Origin: Marinobacter lutaoensis
GTDB lineage: Bacteria > Pseudomonadota > Gammaproteobacteria > Pseudomonadales > Oleiphilaceae
NCBI RefSeq assembly: GCF_001981305.1
Contig: NZ_MSCW01000005.1
Location: 186,001-250,000 of the forward strand
Direction of reading: 5' to 3'
Length of the DNA stretch: 64,000 bases
Part shown: piece by piece, positions 35,001 to 45,439 of the stretch
Numbering within the stretch: position 1 is the stretch's first letter
Layout of the letters: every line of letters starts with the position of its first letter
Program-made: the position numbers and the translations under genes
The notes under the pieces: generated by a model
What the model saw: the letters and a program-made list of their open reading frames with translations, nothing else
Told to the model about the DNA's origin: nothing
Databases searched by the model: none

Positions 35001-35900
35001 TCACCCGGTCTGCAATGTCAGCAGTTCCTCCGCGGGCTGGGCCAGCAGCTGGGTCACCAGGGCCGGCTGGAACTGGCGGCGGATGCTGATGGCGTAGAAC
35101 TCCTCATACACGCCGGGCAGGGCGCCGTAGTCCCTCAGGACCCCTTGTCGCAGCTCGTCTCGCACCACCACCGGCGGCAGTACGGCGAAGTGTCCGGAAT
35201 CCCGGGTCAACAACCGCATCATGGCCATGTCGTCCACCTCCGCGATGATGTTGGGATAGATCCCGTGGTACTCGCAGAACTGGTCGAAGGATTGCCGGAT
35301 GTGGTTGTCCGGTCCGGGCACGATCAGGTTCTGGCCGTGCAGGAAGCGGGGCATTTCCACAGCGCCGCCATCGCCCTGCGGGCCGATCACACTGACAGGC
35401 TGCCGGGCCAGCCGGCGCGAGCGCCAGGGATGCTCCTCGTCGCCGGTGACCGGCTGGTTGGACAGAATCAGATCCAGCCGGTGGGCCGACAGGCGCCGCA
35501 GCAGGTCATCCAGGCTGCCACTCTGAAGTTTCAGCTCCAGGTCCCTGCGCCCCAGCAGCGGCCGCAGGAAGCCCTCTTGGAAATTCCGTGACAGAGTGGC
35601 CACCGCGCCGATTTTCAGAACCTCCCGGTTGGCCTGGGCACCGGAACGGAAACGGGCCGCCAGCTCCTCTCCCTGGCGAAAGATCTCCTCGGCATAGCCA
35701 AACGCCACCCGCCCGGCCTCGGACAGTTTCAGTCGGCGCCCCTCCCGGATGAACAGGTCGTGCCCGAGGCTTTCCTCCAGCTTCCGGATCTGTCCGGACA
35801 GCGCGGACTGGGACACATGAAGCGATTCGGCGGCCCGGGTGAGGTGCCCGAGGCGGGCCACGGTCCAGAAGTAGTAGAGGTGGTGGTAGTTCAGTTTCAC
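35001..35900 (-). CDS. LysR-family transcriptional regulator (NhaR-like)
   Basis: A 299-residue LysR regulator. The N-terminal helix-turn-helix is LNYHHLYYFWTVARLGHLTR followed by AAESLHVSQSALSGQIRKLE, and a co-inducer domain follows. The LYYFW start and the C-terminal layout are like NhaR. It is divergent from dabB, 110 bases apart, and LysR regulators usually control the adjacent divergent operon, so I infer that it regulates dabB-dabA. It reads towards the monooxygenase gene, 106 bases away. Confidence 0.9.
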   Translation of the reverse strand: MKLNYHHLYYFWTVARLGHLTRAAESLHVSQSALSGQIRKLEESLGHDLFIREGRRLKLSEAGRVAFGYAEEIFRQGEELAARFRSGAQANREVLKIGAVATLSRNFQEGFLRPLLGRRDLELKLQSGSLDDLLRRLSAHRLDLILSNQPVTGDEEHPWRSRRLARQPVSVIGPQGDGGAVEMPRFLHGQNLIVPGPDNHIRQSFDQFCEYHGIYPNIIAEVDDMAMMRLLTRDSGHFAVLPPVVVRDELRQGVLRDYGALPGVYEEFYAISIRRQFQPALVTQLLAQPAEELLTLQTG

Positions 35901-36010
35901 GGGGGACTTCCTTTTGTTCTGTTTAAGTGAACGATTTGATACTTATAAACCATTTTAAATTATGAATCACACCCGGCAGAGTAAAGGGGCGTTGTGACCG
36001 GAGTGACACC
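35901..36010. promoter_or_regulatory. Divergent LysR-dabB control region
   Basis: The A/T-rich stretch around 35926-35970 (TTTGATACTTATAAACC, TTTTAAATTATGAATC) stands out in a GC-rich window and has room for promoters in both directions. T-N11-A LysR-type sites could be drawn in several places, so I do not assign one. GGAG lies six to eight bases before the dabB ATG. Confidence 0.4.
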
Positions 36011-37627
36011 ATGACCCCAAGCCTGACCTTACTGACCCCCCCCCTGCTGATAGGCTGGCTGAGCCTGCCGCTGGCCCTGTTCGCCATTGCCCTGTTCAGC
36101 AACTGGAGCCGGAACGGCCGGAAGCTGGCGTATGCCTGGCGCTTCACCGAACGGTTGCTGCTTGCCATCCTGGCGGTCTCCCTGATGATTGGTGTTCTGC
36201 TGTGGGTCGACCGCCGCTTGGTTGAACTGGGCTTGCCCGAATCCGGCGCACGGTTTGGGCTGTATCCGGACGGGCTGGCGGTGTGGATGTCCCTTATGGT
36301 GGCGTTCATCGGCTGGGTCATCCTCCGTTACGCATCGGATTACCTGCGCGGCGATCCCGCCCGGAACACCTTCCTGCCCTGGTTCCTGACCACACTGGCC
36401 TGCGTCCTGCTGCTGATCATGACCGACCATCTGCTGGTGCTGGCCGGCGCCTGGATCGGGGTCAGCCTGGCCTTGCACCAGTTGCTGACGCTCTATCCGC
36501 AGCGCTCCGAGGCGCGGCTGGCGGCCGCCCAGAAGTTCATCGCCAGTCGCCTGGGCGATGTGTGTGTGATCGCCGGCGTCCTGCTGTTGGGGCACCACTA
36601 TGGCAGCTTCCGGCTGCCGGATCTCCAGCCCGCGTCTCAGGGGGCTTTGGAATTGCCGGTCGACCTGGCATGGGCTTCGGTACTGCTGGCGCTGGCCGCG
36701 CTGCTCAAATGTGCTCAGATTCCGTTCCACGGCTGGCTGATCCGGGTCATGGAGGCGCCGACCCCGGTGTCCGCGCTTCTGCATGCGGGGGTGATCAACC
36801 TGGGGGGATTCCTGTGGCTGCGACTGCATCCGGCATTTCCGGTGTTTACCCCCGGGCACGGCCTGTTGCTGGTGGTGGCGGGCATCACCCTGGTGGTCGC
36901 GGTGATCACCATGATGACCCAGACCTCCGTCAAGCATGCGCTGGCTTGGTCAACGGTTTCCCAGATGGGGTTCATGCTGTTCGAGATCGCCCTGGGGGCC
37001 TATACGCTGGCGTTTCTGCACCTGCTGGCGCATTCCCTCTACAAGGCGCACTCGTTCCTTGCCTGCGGCCGCACGGTCAAGGTGTCGGCCTGCTACGCGC
37101 CGGAAACCACCCCGGGCGTGGCGACTGTGCTGCTGGCTCTGGCCAGCGGCGTCGTGGGCTCGGGGCTGCTCTGGCTCTGGCCGGGCCTGGTGGAGGGGCG
37201 GCCGGTGCTCGGAGGTGTGCTGGTGCTGGCTGTGATCGCCTCGGTACTGGCGATTCCCCACGGCGCCAATCGCAGAACCCGGGGCTGGGTGGCCCTGATG
37301 GCCCTGGCGCTGGTGCCGGTGTATGGCGCGCTGCATGCCGTGCTGGGCCTGGTGTTCCAGCCGGGGGCCGAGATTTCGCTGCCGACCTGGGCCAGTGTCG
37401 TGGCCTGGAGTCTGCTCGGCGTCCTGCTGGGGCTGTCCGCGCTGGTGGTGTTCGCCGGCACCCGTGCTTGGCTGGTGCCCTGGCAGGCGAGATTCGCCAC
37501 CGGCCTGAATCTGGACCAACCCTTTGAACGACTGACGCGCCGCCTGGCCAGCAAGGCCCTGGCCGGTCCGGCCGGTCGGCAGCATGAACGGGATGCCTAC
37601 CCGTTTCCGGCAGGAGAGCAATCATGA
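36011..37627 (+). CDS. dabB: DabB, proton-conducting subunit of the inorganic-carbon accumulation complex
   Basis: A 538-residue polytopic membrane protein related to NuoL/MrpA antiporter-like subunits. About 14 hydrophobic segments include the conserved core LLALAALLKCAQIPFHGWLI then EAPTPVSALLHAGVINLGGF, with the catalytic-type lysines and histidines, and HALAWSTVSQMGFM. Paired with DabA, it is known to use cation flow to drive conversion of CO2 to bicarbonate in the cytoplasm. The stop overlaps the dabA ATG (ATGA). It is not a respiratory complex I gene: no other nuo or mrp genes are here and DabA follows. Confidence 0.93.
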   Translation: MTPSLTLLTPPLLIGWLSLPLALFAIALFSNWSRNGRKLAYAWRFTERLLLAILAVSLMIGVLLWVDRRLVELGLPESGARFGLYPDGLAVWMSLMVAFIGWVILRYASDYLRGDPARNTFLPWFLTTLACVLLLIMTDHLLVLAGAWIGVSLALHQLLTLYPQRSEARLAAAQKFIASRLGDVCVIAGVLLLGHHYGSFRLPDLQPASQGALELPVDLAWASVLLALAALLKCAQIPFHGWLIRVMEAPTPVSALLHAGVINLGGFLWLRLHPAFPVFTPGHGLLLVVAGITLVVAVITMMTQTSVKHALAWSTVSQMGFMLFEIALGAYTLAFLHLLAHSLYKAHSFLACGRTVKVSACYAPETTPGVATVLLALASGVVGSGLLWLWPGLVEGRPVLGGVLVLAVIASVLAIPHGANRRTRGWVALMALALVPVYGALHAVLGLVFQPGAEISLPTWASVVAWSLLGVLLGLSALVVFAGTRAWLVPWQARFATGLNLDQPFERLTRRLASKALAGPAGRQHERDAYPFPAGEQS

Positions 37628-40059
37628 CGGTAAAACTGAACCTTCCCCTGGCGGCGCCTGTGAACGACGCCGGGAAACGGCTGACTGAACTGTGTGAAAG
37701 CATCGCGCCGATCTGGCCCCTGGATCGCTGGATTGCCGTCAACCCCTGGTGGGGGTTGCGCCGGCTGCCCATGGAAGCGGCCTCGCGGCGACTGCGGCGC
37801 GAGGCCGGTGTCGGTATGCTGATGCCGCCCTCGTTTTACCGGAGCGCCTTTGCAAGCGGACGCATCCGGGAGTCGGATCTGTACCAAGCGGCACGGGAGC
37901 TGGCGGTGACACCCCCCGATTCCCCGAAGGCGTGGCTGGCGATGCTGACCAGCGCCGGTGAACCGGAGCGCCAGGTGTATTCCTCGCTGGAGTTTCTGCC
38001 TCCCTCCGGCGATGGTGTCACGCCGCTGGCCAGTGCCCGGGATCACCTGGGGCGTTTCTGCGCCCGCTATTTCGATCGGCGCCAGGCCCGGTGGCCGGGC
38101 CGGGCCGACAACGACGGTCTGTTCTCGGCCTGGTTACGGCAGGCGCGCCGTGACCGCTCACTGGAAAAACAGCTCGGGCTGGCTGACCTTCGCACCGCGC
38201 TGGCGGACCTGCCGGACGCCTGGCCAAGCGCTGCCGAGTGGGCACTGTCGTCGATACCGCTGGCGTCCGAAGCCCAGGATGCCCTGGCCCGGCGCCTGCT
38301 GCACGCCCTGCTGGGCTGGGCCTCCTGGTGCCGAGGAGAAGACTGGCGCGCCGGCCTCGAAGGCCGGGCTTCCAGCCTGTGCGCGGAACTGCTGACTGCC
38401 TGGTTGGTGCTCGAGGCGCTGACTCTGTCGGCACTGGGTACCGAGCAGAAGGCTGCCTGGCAACGACGCTGGGCGTCGTTTGCCCAGTCCCGGGAGCGCG
38501 ACGGCGACCTCACCGGTTTGTGGCTCTGGCACCGGGCCTACGAGCTGGCCTGGCTGCGGGAGTTCGGCGGCAAACTGGCCACTCGGGCGCCGGTTCCCCG
38601 GGACGGTGAGCTGGCGGTCCAGGTGCCGGCGATTCAGGCCGTGTTCTGTATCGACGTGCGCTCGGAAGTGTTCCGGCGGCACCTTGAAGAGGGCCGGCCG
38701 GGCATTCAGACGCTCGGCTTTGCCGGCTTCTTCGGCATGCCCATCAGTCACCGTGTGCCGGGCCCCGAGGGGGATTCTCCCCGGCTGCCGGGGCTGATGG
38801 CGCCGACCTATCGTTTCGTGGAGTCCACCGGAAACCTGGAGCAGGACCTGCGTCTGGGCCAGCGCCTTGATCAGAAAGAGGCCACCCGGGATTCGGTGCG
38901 CCGGGCCAAGTATTCGAGTCTGTCCACCTTCACCCTGGTGGAAACCACCGGCCTGGCCTGGGCCTGGAAACTGGTCAAGGACAGCCTGGGGCGCAAGCGG
39001 ACCCGGCTCGAGACCGATGCCTCACCGCAGCGAGAAGGGCGCCTGTGCCACCTGCATGGCGGCGACCCGCTGAGTGATCCGGAGCGGGTCGCACTGGCCG
39101 AGTCCGTGCTGCGCGGCATGTCACTGACCCGGAACTTTGGCAGTCTTTTGGTGCTGGTTGGGCATGGCAGTCACACCGATAACAACCCGAACGAGGCCGG
39201 CCTGGCCTGCGGTGCCTGCTGTGGCAAGAACGGCGGCGCCAATGCCCGGGCCGCGGCGAACCTGTTGAACGACCGCACCGTTCGGGCCGGTCTTCGGCAG
39301 CGCGGTATCCGGTTGCCGGACCATTGCTGGGTCCTGGCGGCGGAGCACTGTACCGTGACCGACCAAGTGCGGATCCTGGACCGGGATCAGGTGCCCGATT
39401 CCCATCTGCTCCGCCTGCAGGAGCTGGAACAGGCGTTCGCCGAGGCGGGGCGTGCAGCACGCCGGGAGCGTGCCAGCACCCTGGGGCTCAACGGTCTTGA
39501 TGACGAGGCGTTGCTGGCGGCGATGACACGGCGCACCAGCAACTGGGCCGAAGTCCGACCCGAGTGGGGGTTGGCGGGTAACGCCGCCATCGTGTTCGCG
39601 CAACGCCACCGGACCCGGGGCATCAACCTGAAGGGACGCTGTTTCCTGCATGACTACGACGCCGACCAGGACCCGGACGCCGAGGTGCTGACCCGGCTGC
39701 TGTCCGCGCCGATGATCGTGGCGAACTGGATCAATCTGCAGTATTTCGCATCCATGACCAACCCGGAGGTGTACGGCGCCGGCAACAAGCTGCTGCATTC
39801 GGTGGTGGGCGGACACCTCGGCGTCGTGGAGGGCAACGGTACCGATCTGAGGATCGGCTTACCGATCCAGTCCCTGCACGACGGCCGCCTGTGGCGGCAT
39901 GAACCGCTGCGCCTGAACGTGGTGGTGGATGCCCCGGAGGACTCCATCCGGCGGGCGGTCGCGGCCCACCCGGATGTGTCGGCTCTGGTTCGCAACCGCT
40001 GGCTTTGGCTGTTTCGTCTGGACGACAGCGGTGAACTGGTGCCGTTGTCAGATGCCTGA
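37624..40059 (+). CDS. dabA: DabA (DUF2309), zinc-containing inorganic-carbon accumulation subunit
   Basis: An 811-residue peripheral subunit with a beta-carbonic-anhydrase-like zinc site. The putative zinc ligands can be seen as Cys and Asp in [17 protein letters not shown] near residue 343 and as His and Cys in [20 protein letters not shown] then [10 protein letters not shown] near residues 515-530. The N-terminal [12 protein letters not shown] is also a family trait. In Halothiobacillus the DabA-DabB complex accumulates dissolved inorganic carbon. No RuBisCO or carboxysome genes are in the window, so it may support anaplerotic carboxylation, as I infer. Its 3' end overlaps cysA by 12 bases. 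Confidence 0.94.
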   Translation: MTVKLNLPLAAPVNDAGKRLTELCESIAPIWPLDRWIAVNPWWGLRRLPMEAASRRLRREAGVGMLMPPSFYRSAFASGRIRESDLYQAARELAVTPPDSPKAWLAMLTSAGEPERQVYSSLEFLPPSGDGVTPLASARDHLGRFCARYFDRRQARWPGRADNDGLFSAWLRQARRDRSLEKQLGLADLRTALADLPDAWPSAAEWALSSIPLASEAQDALARRLLHALLGWASWCRGEDWRAGLEGRASSLCAELLTAWLVLEALTLSALGTEQKAAWQRRWASFAQSRERDGDLTGLWLWHRAYELAWLREFGGKLATRAPVPRDGELAVQVPAIQAVFCIDVRSEVFRRHLEEGRPGIQTLGFAGFFGMPISHRVPGPEGDSPRLPGLMAPTYRFVESTGNLEQDLRLGQRLDQKEATRDSVRRAKYSSLSTFTLVETTGLAWAWKLVKDSLGRKRTRLETDASPQREGRLCHLHGGDPLSDPERVALAESVLRGMSLTRNFGSLLVLVGHGSHTDNNPNEAGLACGACCGKNGGANARAAANLLNDRTVRAGLRQRGIRLPDHCWVLAAEHCTVTDQVRILDRDQVPDSHLLRLQELEQAFAEAGRAARRERASTLGLNGLDDEALLAAMTRRTSNWAEVRPEWGLAGNAAIVFAQRHRTRGINLKGRCFLHDYDADQDPDAEVLTRLLSAPMIVANWINLQYFASMTNPEVYGAGNKLLHSVVGGHLGVVEGNGTDLRIGLPIQSLHDGRLWRHEPLRLNVVVDAPEDSIRRAVAAHPDVSALVRNRWLWLFRLDDSGELVPLSDA

Positions 40060-41175
40060 GCCCGCCGCCTCCAGATAATGAGCCGGCTCCCAGTGCAGGG
40101 TGTCCGGCTTCTCGGCGTGCGCCAGGAACAGGTGACCGACATCGGGCGTCGCGTACCAACGATCGCCCCGGGCCAGCGGCTGGCGGGCAAACTCACCATG
40201 GCTGATGCCGACTTCCCAGATCTCCTCGCTTTCCCAGCCGGCCGGGCTCAATTCCACCCGGACTTCGGCGCCAATCAGGCTCACCGCCTCCACGGTGAAG
40301 GGGAGGCAGGCGTGGGGCGTGGGCTTGGGCACCAGCCGGACTTCGTGGGGACGCAGGTAGAGCTGGGCGTCTTGCTCCGGCGGCTGGCCCGGCAACCGGA
40401 CCCAGGCCTCACCCTGGCGCAGGACCTGGCCCTGAATGCGCCCGGACAGGACATTGACATGGCCCAGGAAGTCGAACACGAACCGGCTGTCCGGGCGCGC
40501 ATAGAGGGCTGCGGGCGCGTCCACCTGTTCCACCCGCCCCTGGCTCATCACGACCACCTGATCAGACAGCTCCAGGGCCTCTTCCTGGTCATGGGTGACG
40601 AACACGCTGGTGAAGTGGAACTCGTCGTGCAGGGCGCGCAACCACCGGCGCAGGTCCTTGCGCACCCGGGCATCGAGGGCGCCGAACGGCTCATCCAGCA
40701 ACAGGATACGGGGTTGGGTGGCCAGGGCGCGGGCGAGGGCGACCCGCTGTTTCTGGCCTCCGGACAGTTGGGAGGGATAGCGGTTGGCCAGGTGCGGCAG
40801 CTGGATCATCTCCAGCAGCTCCGCCACCCGCTTGCGGATCTCCGGTTTGGAGGGGCGTTCGCGCCGGGGCAGGGCGTCCAAACCGAAGGCGATGTTCTGG
40901 GCCACGGTGAGGTGGCGGAACAGCGCGTAGTGCTGGAACACGAAACCGATGTTGCGGTCCCGCACGTGCAGTGCCGTCACGTCCTGGCCATTGAACAGGA
41001 TGCGTCCGCGTTCAGCCGACTCCAGGCCGGCAATGATGCGCAGCAGGGTGGTCTTGCCGGAACCCGACGGCCCGAGCAGGGCGGTCAGCTTGCCTTCGGG
41101 GAGTTCAAGTGAAACATCGTGTAACGCCTGGAAGTTACCGAAATATTTACTGATTCCATCGACAACAATACTCAT
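40048..41175 (-). CDS. cysA: Sulfate/thiosulfate ABC transporter ATP-binding protein
   Basis: A 375-residue ATPase. Walker A is [19 protein letters not shown], signature [17 protein letters not shown], Walker [21 protein letters not shown], and a TOBE-like C-terminal domain follows ([12 protein letters not shown]). [20 protein letters not shown] and the closing domain are typical of CysA. It overlaps cysW by four bases and ends the operon sbp-cysTWA. Confidence 0.95.
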   Translation of the reverse strand: MSIVVDGISKYFGNFQALHDVSLELPEGKLTALLGPSGSGKTTLLRIIAGLESAERGRILFNGQDVTALHVRDRNIGFVFQHYALFRHLTVAQNIAFGLDALPRRERPSKPEIRKRVAELLEMIQLPHLANRYPSQLSGGQKQRVALARALATQPRILLLDEPFGALDARVRKDLRRWLRALHDEFHFTSVFVTHDQEEALELSDQVVVMSQGRVEQVDAPAALYARPDSRFVFDFLGHVNVLSGRIQGQVLRQGEAWVRLPGQPPEQDAQLYLRPHEVRLVPKPTPHACLPFTVEAVSLIGAEVRVELSPAGWESEEIWEVGISHGEFARQPLARGDRWYATPDVGHLFLAHAEKPDTLHWEPAHYLEAAGSGI

Positions 41176-42035
41176 GGTTTCGGTTCCTCGTCCGGGGCAT
41201 TCGCCTTTATTCGGGACTGACGCCATTCCACGGCGCCTTTCACCGCCAGCGTCAGGATGGCAATGCCCGCCAGCAGCGAGGCGCTGGCGAAGGCGCCTAC
41301 CACGTTGTAATCCTGATACAGCAGTTCCACGTGCAGGGGCAGGGTGTTGGTCTGGCCGCGGATGTTGCCGGAAACCACCGATACCGCGCCGAACTCGCCG
41401 ACCGCCCGGGCGTTGGTCAGGACCACGCCATAAATCAGTGCCCACTTGATATTGGGCAGAGTGATCCGGCGGAAAATACGCCAGCCGGAGGCGCCCAGGA
41501 CCACCCCCGCCTCTTCTTCTTCGCTGCCCTGCTGTTGCATCAGCGGAATCAGCTCGCGGGCCACGAACGGGCAGGTCACGAACACCGTGACCATGACGAT
41601 GCCCGGCCAGGAAAACATCAGCTGAATGTCATACTGGCCCAGCCACTGCCCCACCCAACCGTTGCGGCCGTAGAGCAGCAGATAGAGCAGCCCGGCCACC
41701 ACCGGAGATACCGCGAATGGGATGTCGATCAACGTGATCAGCAGCTTGCGACCGGGAAACCGGAAGCGGGTTACTGCCCAGGCCAGGGCCGTGCCAAAGA
41801 CCAGGTTGATGGGCACGGTCAATGCCGCCACGAACAGCGTCAGCCCGATGGCGTGCAGGGTGTATTCGTCGGCCAGGTTGTCCATGTAGGCCTGCCAGCC
41901 GGTGCTGAAGGCTTGGGCAAAGATCACCACCAGTGGAATGACCAGCATCACCACGGTGATGACCAGGGCAAGGCTGATCAGGGTACGGCGAATCCAGGGG
42001 GCGCTGGCTATCCGGTGAGCGGTATGGGCTCGCAT
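41172..42035 (-). CDS. cysW: Sulfate ABC transporter permease CysW
   Basis: A 287-residue membrane permease with six hydrophobic segments and an EAA-type loop ([20 protein letters not shown]). Sequences such as [20 protein letters not shown] and [20 protein letters not shown] are characteristic of CysW. It pairs with CysT one base upstream and overlaps cysA by ATGA. Confidence 0.95.
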   Translation of the reverse strand: MRAHTAHRIASAPWIRRTLISLALVITVVMLVIPLVVIFAQAFSTGWQAYMDNLADEYTLHAIGLTLFVAALTVPINLVFGTALAWAVTRFRFPGRKLLITLIDIPFAVSPVVAGLLYLLLYGRNGWVGQWLGQYDIQLMFSWPGIVMVTVFVTCPFVARELIPLMQQQGSEEEEAGVVLGASGWRIFRRITLPNIKWALIYGVVLTNARAVGEFGAVSVVSGNIRGQTNTLPLHVELLYQDYNVVGAFASASLLAGIAILTLAVKGAVEWRQSRIKANAPDEEPKP

Positions 42036-42036
42036 C

Positions 42037-42906
42037 TCAGCGCCTCCCTTCCAGACGCCGCAGGTAGCGGCTCTGCCAGAGGTTGATCAGGAACAGCAGG
42101 GTCAGCGAGGTGATCAGCACCACCGAAGCGATGGCACTGGCGGCGGCGTAGTCGTATTCCTGCAGGCGCACGAAAATCATCAGGCTGGTCACTTCGCTGA
42201 CGTAGGGGGTATTCCCGGCGATGAAGATGATGGCGCCGAACTCCCCGAGGCTGCGGGTGAAGGACAGGGCCACGCCGGTAACGATGGCCGGCCAGAGCGC
42301 CGGAAACAGCACCTTACGGAACACTCGGGCGTCACGGGCGCCGAGGCTCATGGCCGCTTCCTCGTCTTCCGGCGCGATCTCCTCCAGTACCGGCTGTACC
42401 GTGCGCACGACGAAGGGAATGCTGGTGAAAGCCATGGCCACCACGATCCCCAAGGGCGTGAAGGCCACTTCGAGGCCCAGACGGGCCAGCAGCTGCCCGT
42501 ACCAGCCGGTTTCGGCGAACAGTGTGGCCAGCGTGATGCCGGCGACGGCGGTGGGCAGGGCAAAGGGCAGGTCAACCACCGCGTCCACCAGGCGTTTGCC
42601 CGGAAAGTCATAGCGCACCAGCACCCAGGCCAGAAGCAGTCCGAACAGGCCGTTGAACAGTGATGCCGACAGCGCAGTCCAGAGAGTGACCTTGTAGGAT
42701 TCGACCACCCGAGGGTCGGTGATCACGAACCAGAACTGATCCCAGCTCATGCCGGAGGTTTCAACGACGAGCCCGGTCACCGGCAACAGCAGGACCAGAC
42801 TCACGAACAGCAGTGAAATGCCGAGGCTTAAGCCAAACCCCGGCAAAACCCGTTTGCTGCGGCCCACCAGGGGCCGCCCGATGGCGCGACTTGCGGACTG
42901 GGACAC
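42037..42906 (-). CDS. cysT: Sulfate ABC transporter permease CysT
   Basis: A 289-residue membrane permease of the sulfate importer (also called CysU). It has six hydrophobic segments and an EAA loop (DEEAAMSLGARDARVFRKVL), plus the CysT-like VLVRYDFPGKRLVDAVVDLP and GEFGAIIFIAGNTPYVSEVT. It lies nine bases after sbp and just before cysW. Confidence 0.95.
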   Translation of the reverse strand: MSQSASRAIGRPLVGRSKRVLPGFGLSLGISLLFVSLVLLLPVTGLVVETSGMSWDQFWFVITDPRVVESYKVTLWTALSASLFNGLFGLLLAWVLVRYDFPGKRLVDAVVDLPFALPTAVAGITLATLFAETGWYGQLLARLGLEVAFTPLGIVVAMAFTSIPFVVRTVQPVLEEIAPEDEEAAMSLGARDARVFRKVLFPALWPAIVTGVALSFTRSLGEFGAIIFIAGNTPYVSEVTSLMIFVRLQEYDYAAASAIASVVLITSLTLLFLINLWQSRYLRRLEGRR

Positions 42907-42915
42907 GGCGGGATC

Positions 42916-43917
42916 TCAGCGCCGGCGCTGCAGCTGGTCCAGTTTGCCGCCACTGGCGAAATGCGTCTTCATCGCGTTTTCCCAGCCGCCGGCGATCTCC
43001 TCGATCGACTTCAGCTTGATTTCGGGGAAACGGTCGCGGGTTTCCGCCTGGACGGTGGCATCGTGGACCCGGTAGTTAAAGCTGGCCAGCAGGCGCTGGG
43101 CTTCTTCGCTGTACAGGTGCTCGAGGTAGGCCTTGGCCAGATCTTCAGTACCGTTCTGCTTGACGTACTCGTCAATCCAGGTCACCGGGAATTCGGCCAG
43201 GAAACTGACCTTCGGTGTCACCACCTGGTATTCACCGTTGTCGAACCGGTCCGCCAGGTTAAGAACCTCGGACTCGAACGTGAGCAGCACATCGCCGATG
43301 CCGCGTTCGATAAAGGTGGTGGTGGCGCCCCGGCCGCCGCTGTCGAACACCTTGACGTGGCGCAGCAGGTCGGCCATGAAGGTATCGATGGCGTCCTGAT
43401 CATCCCCAAACCGATCCTGGGCATAGCCCAGCGCTGCCAGGTAGGTGTAGCGGCCATTGCCGGAGGTTTTCGGGTTGGGCATGACCAGCTCGACACCGTC
43501 CCGCACCAAGTCGTCCCAGTTGTCGATGTGCTTGGGGTTACCCTTGCGAACCAGGAACGCCATGGTGGAGTAGTAGGGCGAGCTGTTGTTGGGCAGGCGC
43601 TTCGCCCAGTCTTCCGGAATCAGGTGGCCGCGGCTATGGAGGATGTCAATGTCGGTGACCTGGTTGAACGTGGCCACGTCGGCTTTCAGCCCCTGAATGA
43701 TGGCCTGCGCCTGCTTCGAGGAGCCGGCGTGGGACTGTTTGATGGTCACCGTTTCGCCGGTTTTTTCCTGCCAGTATGTCTGGAACTGCTCGTTGTAGGC
43801 AGCGAACAGTTCCCGGGCAATGTCGTAGGAGGTGTTCAGCAGCTCGCGATCGGCCGCCCATGCCGGCTGTACGGTCACAAGAGCGGCCAGCGCGACGCCG
43901 CGGAAGAATTTTTTCAT
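42916..43917 (-). CDS. sbp: Periplasmic sulfate-binding protein
   Basis: A 333-residue secreted sulfate-binding protein, first gene of the sulfate import operon. The signal peptide MKKFFRGVALAALVTVQPAW ends at A-A. Mature motifs are LLNTSYDIARELFAAYNEQF, IKQSHAGSSKQAQAIIQGL and VMPNPKTSGNGRYTYLAALG. The ATG at 43917 has AGAGGA eleven bases upstream. An in-frame ATG at 43929 is directly at that ribosome site and is less likely. The A/T-rich 115-base stretch upstream (to 44033) could hold a CysB-type promoter; no site is assigned. Confidence 0.95.
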   Translation of the reverse strand: MKKFFRGVALAALVTVQPAWAADRELLNTSYDIARELFAAYNEQFQTYWQEKTGETVTIKQSHAGSSKQAQAIIQGLKADVATFNQVTDIDILHSRGHLIPEDWAKRLPNNSSPYYSTMAFLVRKGNPKHIDNWDDLVRDGVELVMPNPKTSGNGRYTYLAALGYAQDRFGDDQDAIDTFMADLLRHVKVFDSGGRGATTTFIERGIGDVLLTFESEVLNLADRFDNGEYQVVTPKVSFLAEFPVTWIDEYVKQNGTEDLAKAYLEHLYSEEAQRLLASFNYRVHDATVQAETRDRFPEIKLKSIEEIAGGWENAMKTHFASGGKLDQLQRRR

Positions 43918-44033
43918 GATGCGAGCCATCCTCTGCTGGTGAATAAGCCCGCAATCTAGCAAAGATTTTTAAGAACTAAAAAGTTTAATGCGCGATTAAA
44001 ATATGCATTCGGGGAATATGAGGATCTTTCCGG

Positions 44034-45002
44034 TCAGTACCGGAGCAGCGCCGAGCCCCAGGTAAAACCGCCGCCGAAGGCTTCCAGCAGCAGCACCTCG
44101 TTGCGCTGGATGCGGCCATCCCGGACCGCAGCGTCCAGCGCCAGCGGAATGGAGGCGGCGGAGGTGTTGCCGTGCCGGTCTACGGTTACCACCACCCGGT
44201 CCATCGGCAATCGCAGTTTCTTGGCGGTGGCGGAAATGATGCGCAGGTTTGCTTGGTGTGGCACCAGCCAGTCCACATCGGATTTTTGCATGCCGTTGGC
44301 CGCCAGGGTTTCGTCGACAATCTTGCCCAAAGTGTTCACCGCCACCTTGAACACTTCGTTGCCCTTCATTTCCACGAACGCCTCGCCCGCCTTGACCCGG
44401 TCGAAACCATCGGCAATGCCACAGGGGACATGCAGCAGTTCCTCATATTGGCCATCGGCGTGCAGGTGTGTGGAGAGAATGCCGGTTTCCTCGCTGGCTT
44501 CCAGCACCACCGCACCGGCACCGTCCCCGAACAGGACGCAGGTACCTCGATCCTGCCAGTTGATGATCCGGGAAAACACCTCGGCGCCAATCACCAGGGC
44601 CCGTCGGCTGCTGCCGGTGCGGATGAACTTGTCGGCCACCGAGAGGGCATAGACAAAGCCGCTGCACACCGCCTGGACATCGAAGGCCGGACAGCCATGG
44701 ATGCCCAGGCGCGCCTGGAGGATGCAGGCACAGCTCGGGAACACCTTGTCCGGAGTGGTGGTGGCAAACACGATCAGGTCGATATCGCCGGGGGTGATGC
44801 CGGCGGCTTCCAGTGCCCGCCAGGCAGCGCGCTCGGCCAGGTCGACCGTGGTCTGTCCGTCTGCGGCGATGTGCCGTTGTGCAATGCCCGTCCGCTCGCG
44901 AATCCATTGGTCGGTGGTGTCCACCATGGACTCCAGATCCTTGTTCGTCAGGACTTTCTCTGGAAGGTAGGAGCCGGTGCCGACAATGCGGGCGTAGGTC
45001 AT
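44034..45002 (-). CDS. fabH: Beta-ketoacyl-ACP synthase III
   Basis: FabH condenses acetyl-CoA with malonyl-ACP to start fatty acid synthesis. The 322-residue protein begins [20 protein letters not shown] and carries the catalytic triad: Cys in [13 protein letters not shown] (about residue 113), His in [11 protein letters not shown] (about 250) and Asn in [15 protein letters not shown] (about 280). The ATG at 45002 has GAGGA nine bases upstream; the ATG at 45011 overlaps that site. It is a stand-alone gene, not in a fab operon, so it may be a second FabH with its own promoter. Confidence 0.94.
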   Translation of the reverse strand: MTYARIVGTGSYLPEKVLTNKDLESMVDTTDQWIRERTGIAQRHIAADGQTTVDLAERAAWRALEAAGITPGDIDLIVFATTTPDKVFPSCACILQARLGIHGCPAFDVQAVCSGFVYALSVADKFIRTGSSRRALVIGAEVFSRIINWQDRGTCVLFGDGAGAVVLEASEETGILSTHLHADGQYEELLHVPCGIADGFDRVKAGEAFVEMKGNEVFKVAVNTLGKIVDETLAANGMQKSDVDWLVPHQANLRIISATAKKLRLPMDRVVVTVDRHGNTSAASIPLALDAAVRDGRIQRNEVLLLEAFGGGFTWGSALLRY

Positions 45003-45186
45003 TCTGTTCATTCCTCGGGTTGCATGTTCAATGGGTCTGGAATCGACGCAGGCCTCCATCGTATACGCTGGACTCCGCGGAGGGTTATTAGCGATTTGTC
45101 AAAGACCCCCTGAAACCGGGCACGTCGACTATGCTGGAATGTGAGCCCCGCGCTCCGATTCACAGGCCAACCAGAGGACCAGGACC

Positions 45187-45429
45187 ATGGGCATTTCCAG
45201 CCACCAGCTGCAGAAGGAATTTCCCGAATTCCACGACCGGATCGAGGCGCTCAAGGCCAGCGACCCCAGGTTCAAGGAACGGTTGGCCCGATACTCGGAG
45301 CTGGATCAGGAAATCGAGGGGCTGGAGCGACGGGGCGCGCCCATCGGCGATGACAAGATGCACCGGCTCAAGGCGTGGCGGGCGCAGCTCAAGGACGAGC
45401 TGTACGCCACGCTCACCCGCGGTTCGTGA
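45187..45429 (+). CDS. YdcH-like (DUF465) small protein
   Basis: An 80-residue helical protein of the DUF465/YdcH family. The HQLQKEFPEFHDRIEALKAS start, the repeated ...RYSELDQEIEGLERRGAP... heptads and the LKDELYATLTRG end match the family. It is probably a cytoplasmic coiled-coil; function not established. The ATG follows AGGACC by four bases. It is divergent from fabH and its stop is 10 bases from the stop of the convergent MFS gene. Confidence 0.85.
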   Translation: MGISSHQLQKEFPEFHDRIEALKASDPRFKERLARYSELDQEIEGLERRGAPIGDDKMHRLKAWRAQLKDELYATLTRGS

Positions 45430-45439
45430 TTGCCGTGGG

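Noticed and set aside
35926..35975. Specific LysR operator in the dabB promoter region
   Set aside because: T-N11-A patterns are common in A/T-rich DNA, and no symmetric site stands out.
43918..44033. CysB binding site before sbp
   Set aside because: The stretch is A/T-rich as such promoters are, but CysB sites are too degenerate to call by eye.
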